In this document: positions 10,871 to 20,437 of the stretch, in pieces | How positions within the stretch are numbered: position 1 is the first letter of the stretch | How the letters are laid out: each line of letters starts with the position of its first letter | Assembly (NCBI GenBank): GCA_015501055.1 | Contig: JADNYV010000348.1 | Coordinates: 1 to 35,890 of the forward strand | Source: Mucidula mucida | Taxonomy: Eukaryota; Basidiomycota; Agaricomycetes; Agaricales; Physalacriaceae | Length of the DNA stretch: 35,890 bases | Direction of reading: 5' to 3' | Translations under genes and position numbers: made by a program | Notes under the pieces: model-generated | Told to the model about the DNA's origin: nothing | The model's input: the letters and a program-made list of their open reading frames with translations, nothing else | The model's database searches: none

Positions 10871-10952
10871 CTTTACGAGACGTCGTTGCAAAATAGGCGA
10901 GACGTGTTCCTGATTGGCAATGCCACACCAATGCATAAGTCCAGTCACGGAA

Positions 10953-11303
10953 TGACGAAACCGGTACGGATACGAGACGACCTGTAACGAGGCCTTAAGT
11001 ACGAGTACGCGTAGGGTACGAGTCGTGCCGAGCTCAGTCGTCGTGGTAAGAGACTCTTATATATATTACATACCTGTAACGAGGCCGTAAGTACGAGTAC
11101 GCGCAGGGTACGAGTCGCGCCGAGCTACAGGACGTGTGAGATAAAGTAAACGAGTGAAATGAGTATAGCATACCTCAGTCGTCGTGGTAAGAGACTGAGG
11201 TGCGGAAAACGAAAGACTAGACGTATATAGAAAGTCCATGACTAAATAAGGAAATGCGTCCGTAGGGCCAATGCTCGTTGACCAATACACTCATATTCCA
11301 ACA
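10953..11303 (-). repeat. 3' LTR of Copia element C
   Basis: A 351-bp LTR, beginning TGTTGGAATATGAG on the minus strand directly after the polypurine tract and ending ACCGGTTTCGTCA. The same terminal sequence is found at the inner end of the 5' LTR remnant (22207-22283). It contains a tandem duplication of about 92 bp (copies starting at 10981 and 11073, sharing CCTGTAACGAGGCC and GTACGAGTACGCG), so this LTR is longer than its ancestor was. Confidence 0.75.
10981..11125. repeat. Tandem duplication inside the Copia 3' LTR
   Basis: The block CCTGTAACGAGGCC...TACGAGTCG.GCCGAGCT begins at 10981 and again at 11073 with three or so differences. The intervening CTCAGTCGTCGTGGTAAGAG block also recurs, at about 11175. 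The 5' LTR remnant has only one copy over the part that survives. Confidence 0.7.
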
Positions 11304-11312
11304 CTCCCCCTC
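11304..11312 (-). promoter_or_regulatory. Polypurine tract of Copia element C
   Basis: GAGGGGGAG on the minus strand immediately precedes the TGTTGG start of the 3' LTR and overlaps the end of the RNase H frame (11311). It is the expected primer for plus-strand DNA synthesis. Confidence 0.7.
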
Positions 11313-13164
11313 AACGAGAACTGGCTCGTTGAAGACCAAGACCACGAACTGCAGTCTTGTGGCTGTCCGGTGGCAGTGCCTTCGTGAAGACGTCAGCAAG
11401 ATTGTCCTTGGTGTCGACACGGACCGCCACAATGTCCTTGCACGCGATGGCTTGTCGGATCCAATGATAGCGGATCTTGATGTGTTTGTTGCCATGGGTA
11501 ACTTGATTTGATGTCAAGTTCGCGAGTGCTGAGTTGGCATCGACGCGCATCGGTGTCGGGCCACCAGGTGAGAAACCGAGTTCATCCAGAAGCTGGCGGA
11601 ACGAGATGATGTCGGTACCGCAAATGCTGGCAGCATAATACTCGGCTCCTGGAGTACCAATGGCGACTTGAGTCTGACGGCGGGCATACCACAAGAAGCA
11701 GCCAGTGCCCATGAAGAGAGCACCTCCGGAAATTGAGTGGCCGTGTTCGTCGGGATTATCAGCGAAGTTTGCGTCTGTGTACCCATGGAATGCATCCTTC
11801 AGAGCATGTCTACCACCGAGAACAAGCTCGTAGTCAGACATACCCTTTAGGTAACGCAAGATCCGTTGAACGGCGATCCAATGAGTACGACCCGGATTCT
11901 GCATGAACTGCGATACCTGTTGAACAGCGCGGCTGATATCGGGTCGCGTAATAACAGCGGCATGCATAACAGAGCCGACTGCATGAGCATATGGGATTGA
12001 GTCCATCGTGTTGTACTCGGATGAGCCAACCTCGGGACAATCACTTCGTCGCAGAGGAGTGTTCTCCATCGGGGTGGAGACAGTCCGGCAGCCTTCCATC
12101 TGAAAGTTCCGAAGGACTGACTCAATGTAGCCCTGCTGTGAGAGTGATATCGTCCTCTTTGAGCGGTTGCGAGTGACCTTCATGCCGAGGAGGTCGGAGA
12201 TCTCACTCTTGTCCGTGATCTCGACATGTCGCGAGAAATCAGACTTGAATGAGACGATGACCGTGAGAGTGCTGCCAAAGAGAGCGAGGTCGTCGACATG
12301 AGAGGTGATGATGAGGATTCCGAGTTCTGAGTGACGGACAAAGACACAGGGGTCAGAGATGCAGATGAAGAAGCCTAATGAGACAACAATGCCCTTCAGC
12401 TTCTCATACCAAAGGAAGCCGACTTGTTTCAGACCGTACAAGGCCTTCCGCAGACGCCAGACATAATCTTCCTTGCCTTCCACTTCAAGGCCGCGGGGTT
12501 GCTTTAGGTAAATGGGTTGGTCGTCCGGCATGTCGCTGTTAAGGAAAGCAGACTTGACGTTAACCACATGGATCTCCCAATCCAAGATAGCCGCAAGACC
12601 AGCAATACCACAAATCGAATGTATCTAAGTGGTAGGTGCATGTGTGTCGAAGAAATCAATGCCAGAACGTTGAAAGAAACCTTGAGCGACAACACAAGCC
12701 CGGTAGCCTGTAATCAGACCGGTGCCGGCATCCAGCTTGGTTGCCCAAACCCACTGAGTACCAATAGCAGACCGACCTGCAGGGAGACGAACTAACTCGT
12801 ATGTCTGCATGTGTACCAGCTGTGAGTGCTCATAGAGCATAGCCGCCTTCCACTTAAGAGTGTCGGGACAGTTCATGGCTTGCTCAAAGTTGGCAGGAAT
12901 TTCACCATGCCAAATATGAAGAGCATAATATAAGGGATCTGCTGAAGCATCGTCATCAGGTCCAGGAGTGAGCGAATCATTGAGATCTGAGTTGCCAAAA
13001 GCCTGCTGATGCAATTCCGCCGCTCTTGCTTCACGAGTCGCCCTACCACGTGTTTGGGCAGGTGATGCATGAGAAGGTAAGCGAGGATTCCAATGAATTG
13101 GTCTTGACTGGCGAGCTGGAGAAGATGCTGCGCGAGGAGAACGAGGAGGGGATATAGGAGGCAG
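11311..13164 (-). pseudogene. Copia element C reverse transcriptase and RNase H
   Basis: The N-terminal part has MNCPDTLKWKAAM, IGTQWVWATKLDAGTG and CVVAQGFFQRSGIDFF, then a premature TAG at 12625-12627. In the same frame it continues with DWEIHVVNVKSAFLNSDM (first catalytic Asp region), an RT active site written HVDD (SHVDDLALFG) instead of the more common YVDD, then GSVMHAAVITRPDI. The RNase H has TDANFAD, GAEYYAASIC, VDANSAL and HIKIRYHWIRQ. The frame ends at the polypurine tract. The region upstream of residue ~75 is a Pro/Ser/Arg-rich integrase-RT linker that joins the integrase across the element 1 insertion. Confidence 0.85.
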
Positions 13165-13169
13165 ACACA
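13165..13169. repeat. Target-site duplication of chromovirus element 1, left copy
   Basis: ACACA directly outside the left LTR (starts 13170). The identical ACACA follows the right LTR at 19447-19451. Removing element 1 and one copy rejoins the Copia linker in one frame (…LPKPLICV then CLPPISPP…). Confidence 0.85.
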
Positions 13170-13699
13170 TGTTAGCAACTGACTAAGCCACGAGACTCAA
13201 CCAGGTACCACAGCAAGAAACTAAGGAAGAAAGTGTTTGCGTTCGTAAGACTAGGCTAGGCCAGGTGTATAAACGAGATCAGAACTAAAGTACAATGATA
13301 CTACACTACTGCTTATATACTAGTAAGCCTGTGTTTGGGACTCCTTGTCTATACGTGTTTCTGCTAGGGATAACTCCACGCCCTTGACCCAGTGTTGTAT
13401 GCTACTAGTCCGTGAAACCATTAAATACGAGTGGTAACTGCATGTAAGTAATAATACTAAAACGACCATGTGTGCTACAAGTGTTGATGGTGTGTATACA
13501 ATAGGGAGTCCATGAGGTATCAACATTTATGATGTCATCCATGTGTTGGATGTGTGTCCGACATGAGTACGGCTTTGGTAATGAAAAGGAGTATGATTGG
13601 TGATGAAACAGATGATGAAACAGTCTGTTGGTTGATAAGACAAGCCCCCCGATAAGATATGATAAGATTGAAAATGTAAAAATATGGCGATTCATAACA
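13170..13699 (-). repeat. Element 1, 3' LTR
   Basis: 530 bp, TGTTATGAATCG...GTTGCTAACA on the minus strand. TATA motif at 13311-13320. From about 13335 to its outer U3 end it nearly matches the element 2 3' LTR (23938-24467), but its first ~160 plus-strand bases match the element 1 5' LTR, so it is mosaic. Three GATAAG motifs (13634, 13651, 13661) lie near the start of U3. Confidence 0.9.
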
Positions 13700-13700
13700 T

Positions 13701-13712
13701 CACCCCCTCCTT
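13701..13712 (-). promoter_or_regulatory. Polypurine tract of element 1
   Basis: AAGGAGGGGGTG on the minus strand, one base from the TGTTATG start of the 3' LTR. The same tract is at 24469-24480 (element 2) and 29730-29741 (element 3). Confidence 0.75.
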
Positions 13713-16700
13713 AAGGTGCAAGTTCCATTCTGCGCCAGAGTTGCTCCATGAGGGCTGCAGAGGGTAGCGTGACGTTGAGGGGTTCGGTATCAGGCGGTGG
13801 CATGGGTTGGAATAAATGTGATGGAAATTGCGACATGGGGACTTCAATGCGAGCAAGCGCGGGTGGCTTCGGCTTGTTCGGATATTGTTGGTGGAAATCA
13901 CTGATGGCTTCGTCGGCATTTTTGAGATTGCATGCCGGTTCCCATGTCTGCTCGTGTGTGCCATAACCCTTTCAGTGAACCTTGTATTGAAAACCTCCGT
14001 GGTACTTCCGGGAATTCACCACTTTCTCAACCTCCCATTCCGGTTCGGCTCCTTCCAGCACAGGTGGTGGACACATGTCTCGGGGTTGTGTCAGAAATTG
14101 CCGCTCGTGGTAAGGCGTCAACAGGGCCTCATTGAACACGGGATGGATGCTTTTCTACGTGTGAGGAATCTAGAGCTTGTAAGAGCTCGTCCCGACTTTC
14201 TTGATCACTTTCAACGGCCCGAAGCGTTTGTCATCGAGCTTCTTCATTGGTCGGTCCGTGCTGAGATTCATCCCTTCCAGCCATACTTTGTCGCCTTCCT
14301 TGTACTCTACTGCCTCTGTCCGCTTCCTGTCATAAAACCGTTTCATGTCCTCTTTTGCCATCTTCAATGCCGACCCTACTTCGTCCCATGTTTTCCTCAT
14401 GCTGTTGGCAAACTCCTGCGCAGTCTCGTTTCTCAATGCCGTTTTTGGAGCGGTGCCTTTGTAGGGGTGTCTGCCCATGTCTGCAAAGAACGAAGTGACT
14501 TTGGTTGCCGAGTGTACCCGATCATGGTACACAAATTCGGCAGAGGGTAACCCTTCATGCCAGTTGTTCTGATGGTAATTGACAAATAACCATAAGAAAT
14601 GTTCTATCTCTTGGTTTAACTGTTCTGTCTGTCTGTTTGCCTGTGGATGGTACGCCATTGTGAAGTTCCCTTCAATGCCCAACAGCCGGTATAACTCCTT
14701 CATGAAACGCAAGTGGTATTGCGGACCTCAATTGTGTATCATCTGTCGTGGCAATCCATGTATGGGGAAGATTCAATCGCGGCAAATACAAGCCATGCCT
14801 TCTGACGTCAGGGTGGTGTGTGTTGGTATAATGTGTAACCGCTTTGTGAAATGGTCCACAAACGTGCTGATCACATTGTATCCTCCCGACTCCGGCAACT
14901 TGCCAATCATGTCTGTCCCAACTTTCTCCCATGGTTCGCTTGGTACGTCTATAGGATGGAGGGGTGCAGCCGGCTTTATGCGATGTGACTTTATAACTTG
15001 GTATTTTTGACACCCTTCCATGTATTCGCGGACATCTCGGCTGATTCCTGGCCACCAATAGGTGCATGTGATCAACTCGAGAGTCTTGTACCGTCCCGGA
15101 TGCCCTGCAAGCTGTGCATCATGATGCATTCCAATAACTTTTCCCCGCAATTCCTTGTCCTTCGGTATGTAAATACGATCTTTCCATATAATAAGTCCAT
15201 TTTCCTTCTCTTCCCATCCTTTTTCTTTGTTTTCTAATGCTTTTTGTACGTATCTGTCCTTGTTTCCTTTTCTTTGTTTGATTTTGTTAAGTAATTCATC
15301 CTCCGGTATAGCTACTGTATGTAAAGAAAATTGAATTTGTGATATAAAAAACTCCGGTTTTAGTAAAACAACGTTTTCGTTATCTTTTTCCCCCTTCTCA
15401 AGGCCTGTCATCCTTGACAAGGCATCAGCTTTCCCCATCGTCTTGCCCGGCTTGTGAATCATCTGTATGTCATACTCTGCCAACTCCGTAAGCCATCTCG
15501 CCTGCCTCCAATTCAACTTCTGTGGCTTCCGGAAGTACTGGAGGTTTTGATGATCGGTAAACACCTCCACCGTTTCCTTTGCTCCTAGAAGATACTGCCT
15601 CCAGTCATCAATTGAGTCCATGATAGCCATCATCTCTTTGTCATAGATCTCATAGTTGCGCTCTACTTCGTTCAGCGCGCGAGACCAAAGGCTACTGGTC
15701 TCCATTTTCCGTCAACCAACTGGGAAAGAACCGCCCCGTTGCATAGTTCGAGGAGTCTGCCTCGACTCGAAACTTGCCGTCGTCGCGTGGTACAATCAGA
15801 ACGGGTTCTTCCGTCATCCTCCGTTCAACTCCTCAAACGCCTCGTGCTGCTCATGCCCCAAACCCACTCGCCCTTCCCGGTTAGCGATGTCAATGGCTTC
15901 GCTACTCCCGCAAATCCCCGGATGAAACGTCGGTAGAAGTTGCAGAAGCCCAGGAATGACTGTACTTCCTTCTTCTTCGTCGGCTCCTTCCATTCCTTCA
16001 CTACGGCCACTTTTGCCGGATCCATCTTCACTTCTCCTCCTCCAACAATAACTCCCAAGTAATCTACAGTATGTGCCTCAAAACTACATTTCTCGGGTTT
16101 TAAATACAACTTATTTACTCGCAATATCTCTAGTACTCGTCGTACAATATGCCTATGTTCTTCCAATGTGTTCGTAAAAATAAGTATGTCGTCTAAGTAA
16201 ACTATAACATGTCCTTCATGATCAACTCCTTCAGAATGTGATTCATGAATGATTGGAACGTTGCCGGCGAGTTTGTAAGTCCGAAGAACATGACTGAGGG
16301 CTCGAACAGGCCTCGGTTTGTTCTAAACGCCGCTTTCCACTCATCACCTTCTTTGATCCGGATGTTATTGTAACCCCATCGGACATCCATCTTTGTGAAA
16401 ACCTTTGCTCCCTTCAACTTGTCGATAAGCTCCTGAATCAACGGCAAGGGGTATCGGTTCTTGATTGTCATGTCGTTCAACTTCCGATAGTCCTGTACTG
16501 GCCGAAGGCTTCCGTCCTTCTTTTTGACAAAGAAGAAGGGTGACGCCATAGGTGAAATTGATGGCCGTATACGTCCCGTCCGTATGTTTTCTTCCAGAAC
16601 TCATCTAACGCCTTCTGCTCGGATGGACTAAGGGGATAAACCTTGCAGTCAACCGGTTTGGAACCAGGCGTAAGTTCTATCGCGTGATCCCAGGGTCTTC

Positions 16701-17474
16701 GCTCCGGTAACTTGTCAAAGTCCGCCTTGCTGAATACATCGGAAAATTCCTCGATGTAAGGTGCAGCAGCGGATGAAGGCTGTTGTGATCTCAGCTTTTC
16801 ACCGCTTTTGCGATAGTTGTCCCAGTCCATCCAAACAAACGCTCTCCCTCTTCCAACTTCTCTTCTACATCTTCTCCTTCATCTTCCGGTGAGTGTACTC
16901 GGGTAGATAGCCGCAGCGGTCTGGGCATCGATCAAAGTCAATGTGGATTCCATCCAGTTGATCGTGGGGTTGTGATATCGTAGCCAATCTAGCCCCAAAA
17001 AGATACTTGTTTTGCCGAGATTGGTGACGGCCAACTCAATCTTTTGGCGTGATCTCCGATCTTCATCCGGACCTCCACAAAACCTTCGATTGCTCCTCCC
17101 TCGTTTAGGGTTCCATCCGCATTGTAGACAGGGAGCTTGACTGGTAACTCCTTGATTGGGAGTCCGTTCTTCTCGACGAATTCTTTATTGACACAAGAAC
17201 CCGTTGCTCCACTGTCAAGAAGGGCACTCGTTTCCCATTCAGAGCCTGTGTGTACGCTCTCTATGGTTACTCGGAGTTTCATGTCCTGCCCCTTTTTAGA
17301 TGTTTCAGTACCCGTACTGTAAATAGATTCTGCATCTGACGACCCTTTCCTTGATGACTGCTCCGGCAGGACTGCGTCTACTGCGGGAGCTTCGCAAAAC
17401 CCAACTCTTTGGCCAACTTCTTCTTTTCCTCGTCGTTCATTTCGGTCCATAAACCCCGAATCGTCTGGGGTCAA
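13703..17474 (-). pseudogene. Element 1 pol: protease, RT, RNase H, integrase, chromodomain (broken)
   Basis: From upstream to downstream: protease LLDSGATGSC (near 17210), RT from [22 protein letters not shown] through [11 protein letters not shown] to [11 protein letters not shown] (16480-16220), RNase H/connection (15660-15420), integrase zinc region and core (15150-14560), chromodomain (near 14030-13930). Compared with the long element 2 frame there are single-base losses near 15692, 15745, 15822, 15851, 16209, 16600, 16838, 16938 and 17042. Stops in the integrase at RD*I and IHN*GP are shared with element 2. The zinc-finger CQKC is CQKY, and the chromodomain Trp in KVHWKGY is a stop (private to this copy). 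It cannot make an active enzyme. Confidence 0.85.
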
Positions 17475-18306
17475 CCCTTCTTTGGACAGAACCTGCTGAT
17501 ATGGCCGTGTTCACCACAGCTGAAGCAGAGTCCCCTTCGACGTGCATTGTCGATGTCCATCGGCCTGCCGGCTCCTCCATAGGTAACACCGGTGGCATCT
17601 CATCGTGTGATCGGCGTCGGAGGTGGGTTCGTGGGATTGGCTCTCGATATAGCCGCCTGCGGAGCTTGGGGCCGGGACTGCATGCCAGACCTCTTGCTCG
17701 CCGCCCGCCTTCTCCACAGCTGATTGATCTGAATGATCTGTGCCTTCCAATCCTTGTACTTCTCTGGCAACCCGTCTCGGCTGCCATAGATCTGGTCGAT
17801 GATCTTCTCGTTGACATTGGTCTCGAGAAGTCGCACGACGAATGCGTCATCCTTCGAGTATCCTGCCTGAGTGAGCAGGACCTTGAACTTCTGGAAGAAA
17901 TCTTGACCGGTATCTTGCCCCTGGCGCAACCGCTCGATCTGGTCTTGCGCGTCTCGCGCGAGGTTGGAATCCACAAATTGCTCCTTCAAGTCTTCCTTGA
18001 ACTCCGTCCAAGAGACTGTCCATTCCTCTTCTTCCTCGTCGAAGTTCTGGTCTGAGTAGTTCTGGACCCATGCATCTATGTGATCTCCTCGGATATAGGA
18101 GAGAACAACATCGATCCTTTGGAGTCAGATGTGAGGTTGTTCTTCTTGTCACGGATGTATGTGAACATCGATCGCCACCAGCTCTTGTACTTGGACTTGT
18201 TCCCATCATAGTCATAAGGCTTGTTGACAAGGGATCGGCCTTTGATTTCGACATCGGCATGATGAGCGGGTGTGTGAGGAGCGGTTTCGGGTGCTTCGTT
18301 GGATAT
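17395..18306 (-). pseudogene. Element 1 gag (broken)
   Basis: Homologous to the element 3 gag starting at 34586. The start codon is ATA (18304-18306) where element 3 has ATG. The capsid-like region includes WVQNYSDQNFDEEEEEW, DLKEQFVDSNLARDAQDQIERLRQG and LLTQAGYSKDDAFVVRLLETNV, followed by a basic linker. An in-frame TGA (PITR*DATG) precedes the CCHC knuckle (CFSCGEHGHISRFC) and another TGA follows it (PKKG*PQ), both replacing CGA codons of element 3. One base is missing near 18118 relative to element 2. The ancestral gag stop is TAG after GFAKLPQ. Confidence 0.8.
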
Positions 18307-18902
18307 GATGAATCGGGGTGATAGGATCGGAGAGTGAAAGGGTGAAAGTGGGGATATGGGTGATGCGGATTTTGATGAAACGGGGGAGGGAATAGAGGTT
18401 TGGATGAATAAGGAGGAGTCGCCTAGATCTGAAATAGAATCCAGGACTTGGTAGGATGGGGAATGATGGTGTGTATCGTAAGGTAAGTAAAGTAGGTAGG
18501 TATCGTAACTGTCTACGCTATTTTACCGACTACTGACTATGTATCTACGGAGCCCAAGAGCTCGTCACAAGTTCATAATTGCCCAGCCGACGTCCCTCTG
18601 GTGTGAGGTAAGCCGAAGTTTTCCTGGGAACGGGGGTTGACCCGTAAACAGCGCCCACTGAAGTGCAACTGCCAAAAGTTCGTTCTCGTGAGAGCGGCTA
18701 CTTCCAGCACCCGAGGCAGTTATCTCTAACTGTTAGCCGGCGCTACTGGGACCAATACACATGTATGCGGACGTGCGCTGGAATTAGGAATCCGTTGATC
18801 TGTAAACAGGAAAGGGGATGGGGAAAGGGATGGGGAAATGTGTGATGATCAACCAGCGAAGTGCTGATCGACGATCAGGGATGTGTGGTAGATGGTAGAA
18901 AG
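18307..18902 (-). other. Element 1 5' leader (untranslated)
   Basis: About 600 bp between gag and the primer site, with no open frame of note and conserved in element 3 (34587-35166). It holds G-rich runs (near 18808-18840) and a near-palindrome CTGATCGACGATCAG at 18864-18878. In retroelements this interval typically carries packaging and dimerisation signals; that role here is inferred. Confidence 0.6.
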
Positions 18903-18914
18903 TAGTTCCGATCT
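18903..18914 (-). promoter_or_regulatory. Self-priming primer binding site of element 1
   Basis: The minus strand reads AGATCGGAACTA two bases inside the 5' LTR. It is perfectly complementary (12 of 12) to the minus-strand R sequence TAGTTCCGATCT at 19023-19034. No tRNA-type TGG start is present. This is the geometry of Tf1/sushi-group self-priming. Confidence 0.75.
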
Positions 18915-18916
18915 TC

Positions 18917-19446
18917 TGTTAGCAACTGACTAAGCCACCAGACTCAACCAGGTACCACAGCAAGAAACTAAGGAAGAAAGTGTTTGCGTTCGTAAGACTA
19001 GGCTAGGCCAGGTGTATAAACGAGATCGGAACTAAAGTACAATGATACTACACTACTGCTTATATACTAGTTAGTCTGTGTTTGAGACTCCTTGTCCATA
19101 CGTGTTTCCACTAGGGATGCTCCACACCCTTGACCCAGTGTTGTATGCTACTAGTCCGTGAAACCATTAAATACGAGTGGTAACTGCATGTAAGTAATAA
19201 TACTGAAACGACCATGTGTACTACGAGTGTCGGCGGTGTGTATACAATAGGGAGTCCATGAGGTATCGGCATGTATGATGTCATCCATGTGTTGGACGTG
19301 TGTCCGACATGAGTACGGCTTCGGTAATGAAAAGGGGTATGATTGGTGACGAAACAGATGATGAAACAGTCCGTTGGTTGATAAGACAAGGCCCCTGATA
19401 AGATATGATAAGATGTGAAAGTGTGAAAATATGGCGATTCATAACA
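18917..19446 (-). repeat. Element 1, 5' LTR
   Basis: 530 bp with the same TG...CA ends as the 3' LTR. A TATA motif (minus strand GTATATAAG, about 19059-19067) lies about 32 nt upstream of TAGTTCCGATCT (19034 leftward), so the transcript probably starts at or next to that sequence. It keeps several CpG sites that are TpG/CpA in the 3' LTR. Confidence 0.9.
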
Positions 19447-19451
19447 ACACA
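19447..19451. repeat. Target-site duplication of element 1, right copy
   Basis: ACACA, identical to 13165-13169. Confidence 0.85.
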
Positions 19452-20437
19452 GATGAGAGGTTTAGGAAGCTCAACTTCGCCCAGAGGATGTTCACATGCG
19501 AATTGGAACTTGAAATAGTCATAGGACTCCCCGTTGACGACACAATGTCAAACAATACTCCCCCATCAGCAGAGTTGTCAAACTTGACGTGAGCAGAAGT
19601 GACAATTCCCTTCTTCTCAGGCACATAAACTTTATATGCCTTCCGCGTCTCATCCTTCCCCAAATAGAACCCAGGTATACCATATTTATCCAGTTTATGA
19701 TCCTGGTTAGTGTTGTACACCCAAGCCTTACACCCAAATGGATGAAGATTACGCAATTCGGAACCGTGGCCATACAGCGTATTGGGAACTGAGCCACAAG
19801 GAAGAGAACAGGTGAAGCTGGCATTGCAAAGCTTGTTGACATAGATGGTAGCCTCCCCCCAAAAGGATAGAGGAAGACCACATTTGATGAGAATAGTGCG
19901 GACATGGTCAAACAGCGTGCAGTTAAGACGTTCCGCGTGAGCGTTCTCTTCTGGCGTGTGTGGAGCGGAGCTGGAGTGTTGAATTCCACGCTCTGAAAGA
20001 TACACATCCCAAGCCTTTGAGAAATACTCTCCACCATTGTCCTTGTGGAGTTCCAACAACTTCCGACCAGTCTCACGCTCAACCATTGCCAACCACACCT
20101 TGAATGTTTCAAAGGCGTCACTCTTCTTCCAAAGAAAGAATACCCATGACTTCCGCGAATGATCGTCCAGGAATGTCATGAGATAACACTTCCCATGCCT
20201 AGTCTGCACGGGAGCTTTGCCCCAAAGGTCTGAGTGCACAAGAGCGAGAGGACGCTCAGCTTGAGAACTTGAAGATGGAAATACCGCCCATGTAAGCTTG
20301 CCTTGGGCGCAGGCATCACACACGGGTGGCTCAGCCTTCAACTCTGCTTCCGTAAACTTCCAACAATCCTCCAAGGCACCAGCACGATAAAGTGTACAAC
20401 AACCATAATAACTAAGGTGACCCATAGTGCAATGAAG
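19452..20437 (-). pseudogene. Copia element C integrase
   Basis: Begins with the zinc-binding region (LHCTMGHLSYYG ... PPVCDACAQGKL), then the DDE core: VHSDLWG, LHKDNGGEYFS and NAHAERLN supply the D, D and E. It continues with LPLSFWGEATIYVNKL and FGCKAWVY. The last stretch of the open frame (HVNILWAKL) is out of register: a one-base shift near 19490 gives LGEVELPKPLICV, which joins the RT-side linker at 13164 once element 1 is removed. Upstream, TGA at 20438 interrupts the same frame where an Arg is expected before LHCTMGH. Confidence 0.85.

Larger units (their letters stand above)
13170..19446 (-). mobile_element. Chromovirus element 1 (Ty3/Gypsy with chromodomain), nested in Copia element C
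   Basis: Full-length copy with two 530-bp LTRs, ACACA target duplication, polypurine tract, gag, pol and a C-terminal chromodomain, all on the minus strand. Coding capacity is destroyed by stops shared with element 2, by private stops and by about ten 1-nt losses in short homopolymers. Its two LTRs differ from each other by roughly 30 positions (my eye count). Confidence 0.9.

Noticed and set aside
13520..13699. Regularly spaced short repeats (GATGAAACAG, GATAAGAT) considered as a CRISPR-like array
   Set aside because: The repeats are few, short, inside an LTR and present in every LTR copy; the genome is eukaryotic.
13828..14550. 240-residue plus-strand open frame, repeated at 24596-25318
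   Set aside because: It is the exact antisense of the integrase/chromodomain region, and its conservation is explained by the retrotransposon copies. No motif is recognisable.
17501..18055. 184-residue plus-strand open frame (also at 28279-28833)
   Set aside because: Antisense to gag of elements 1 and 2; no independent coding evidence.
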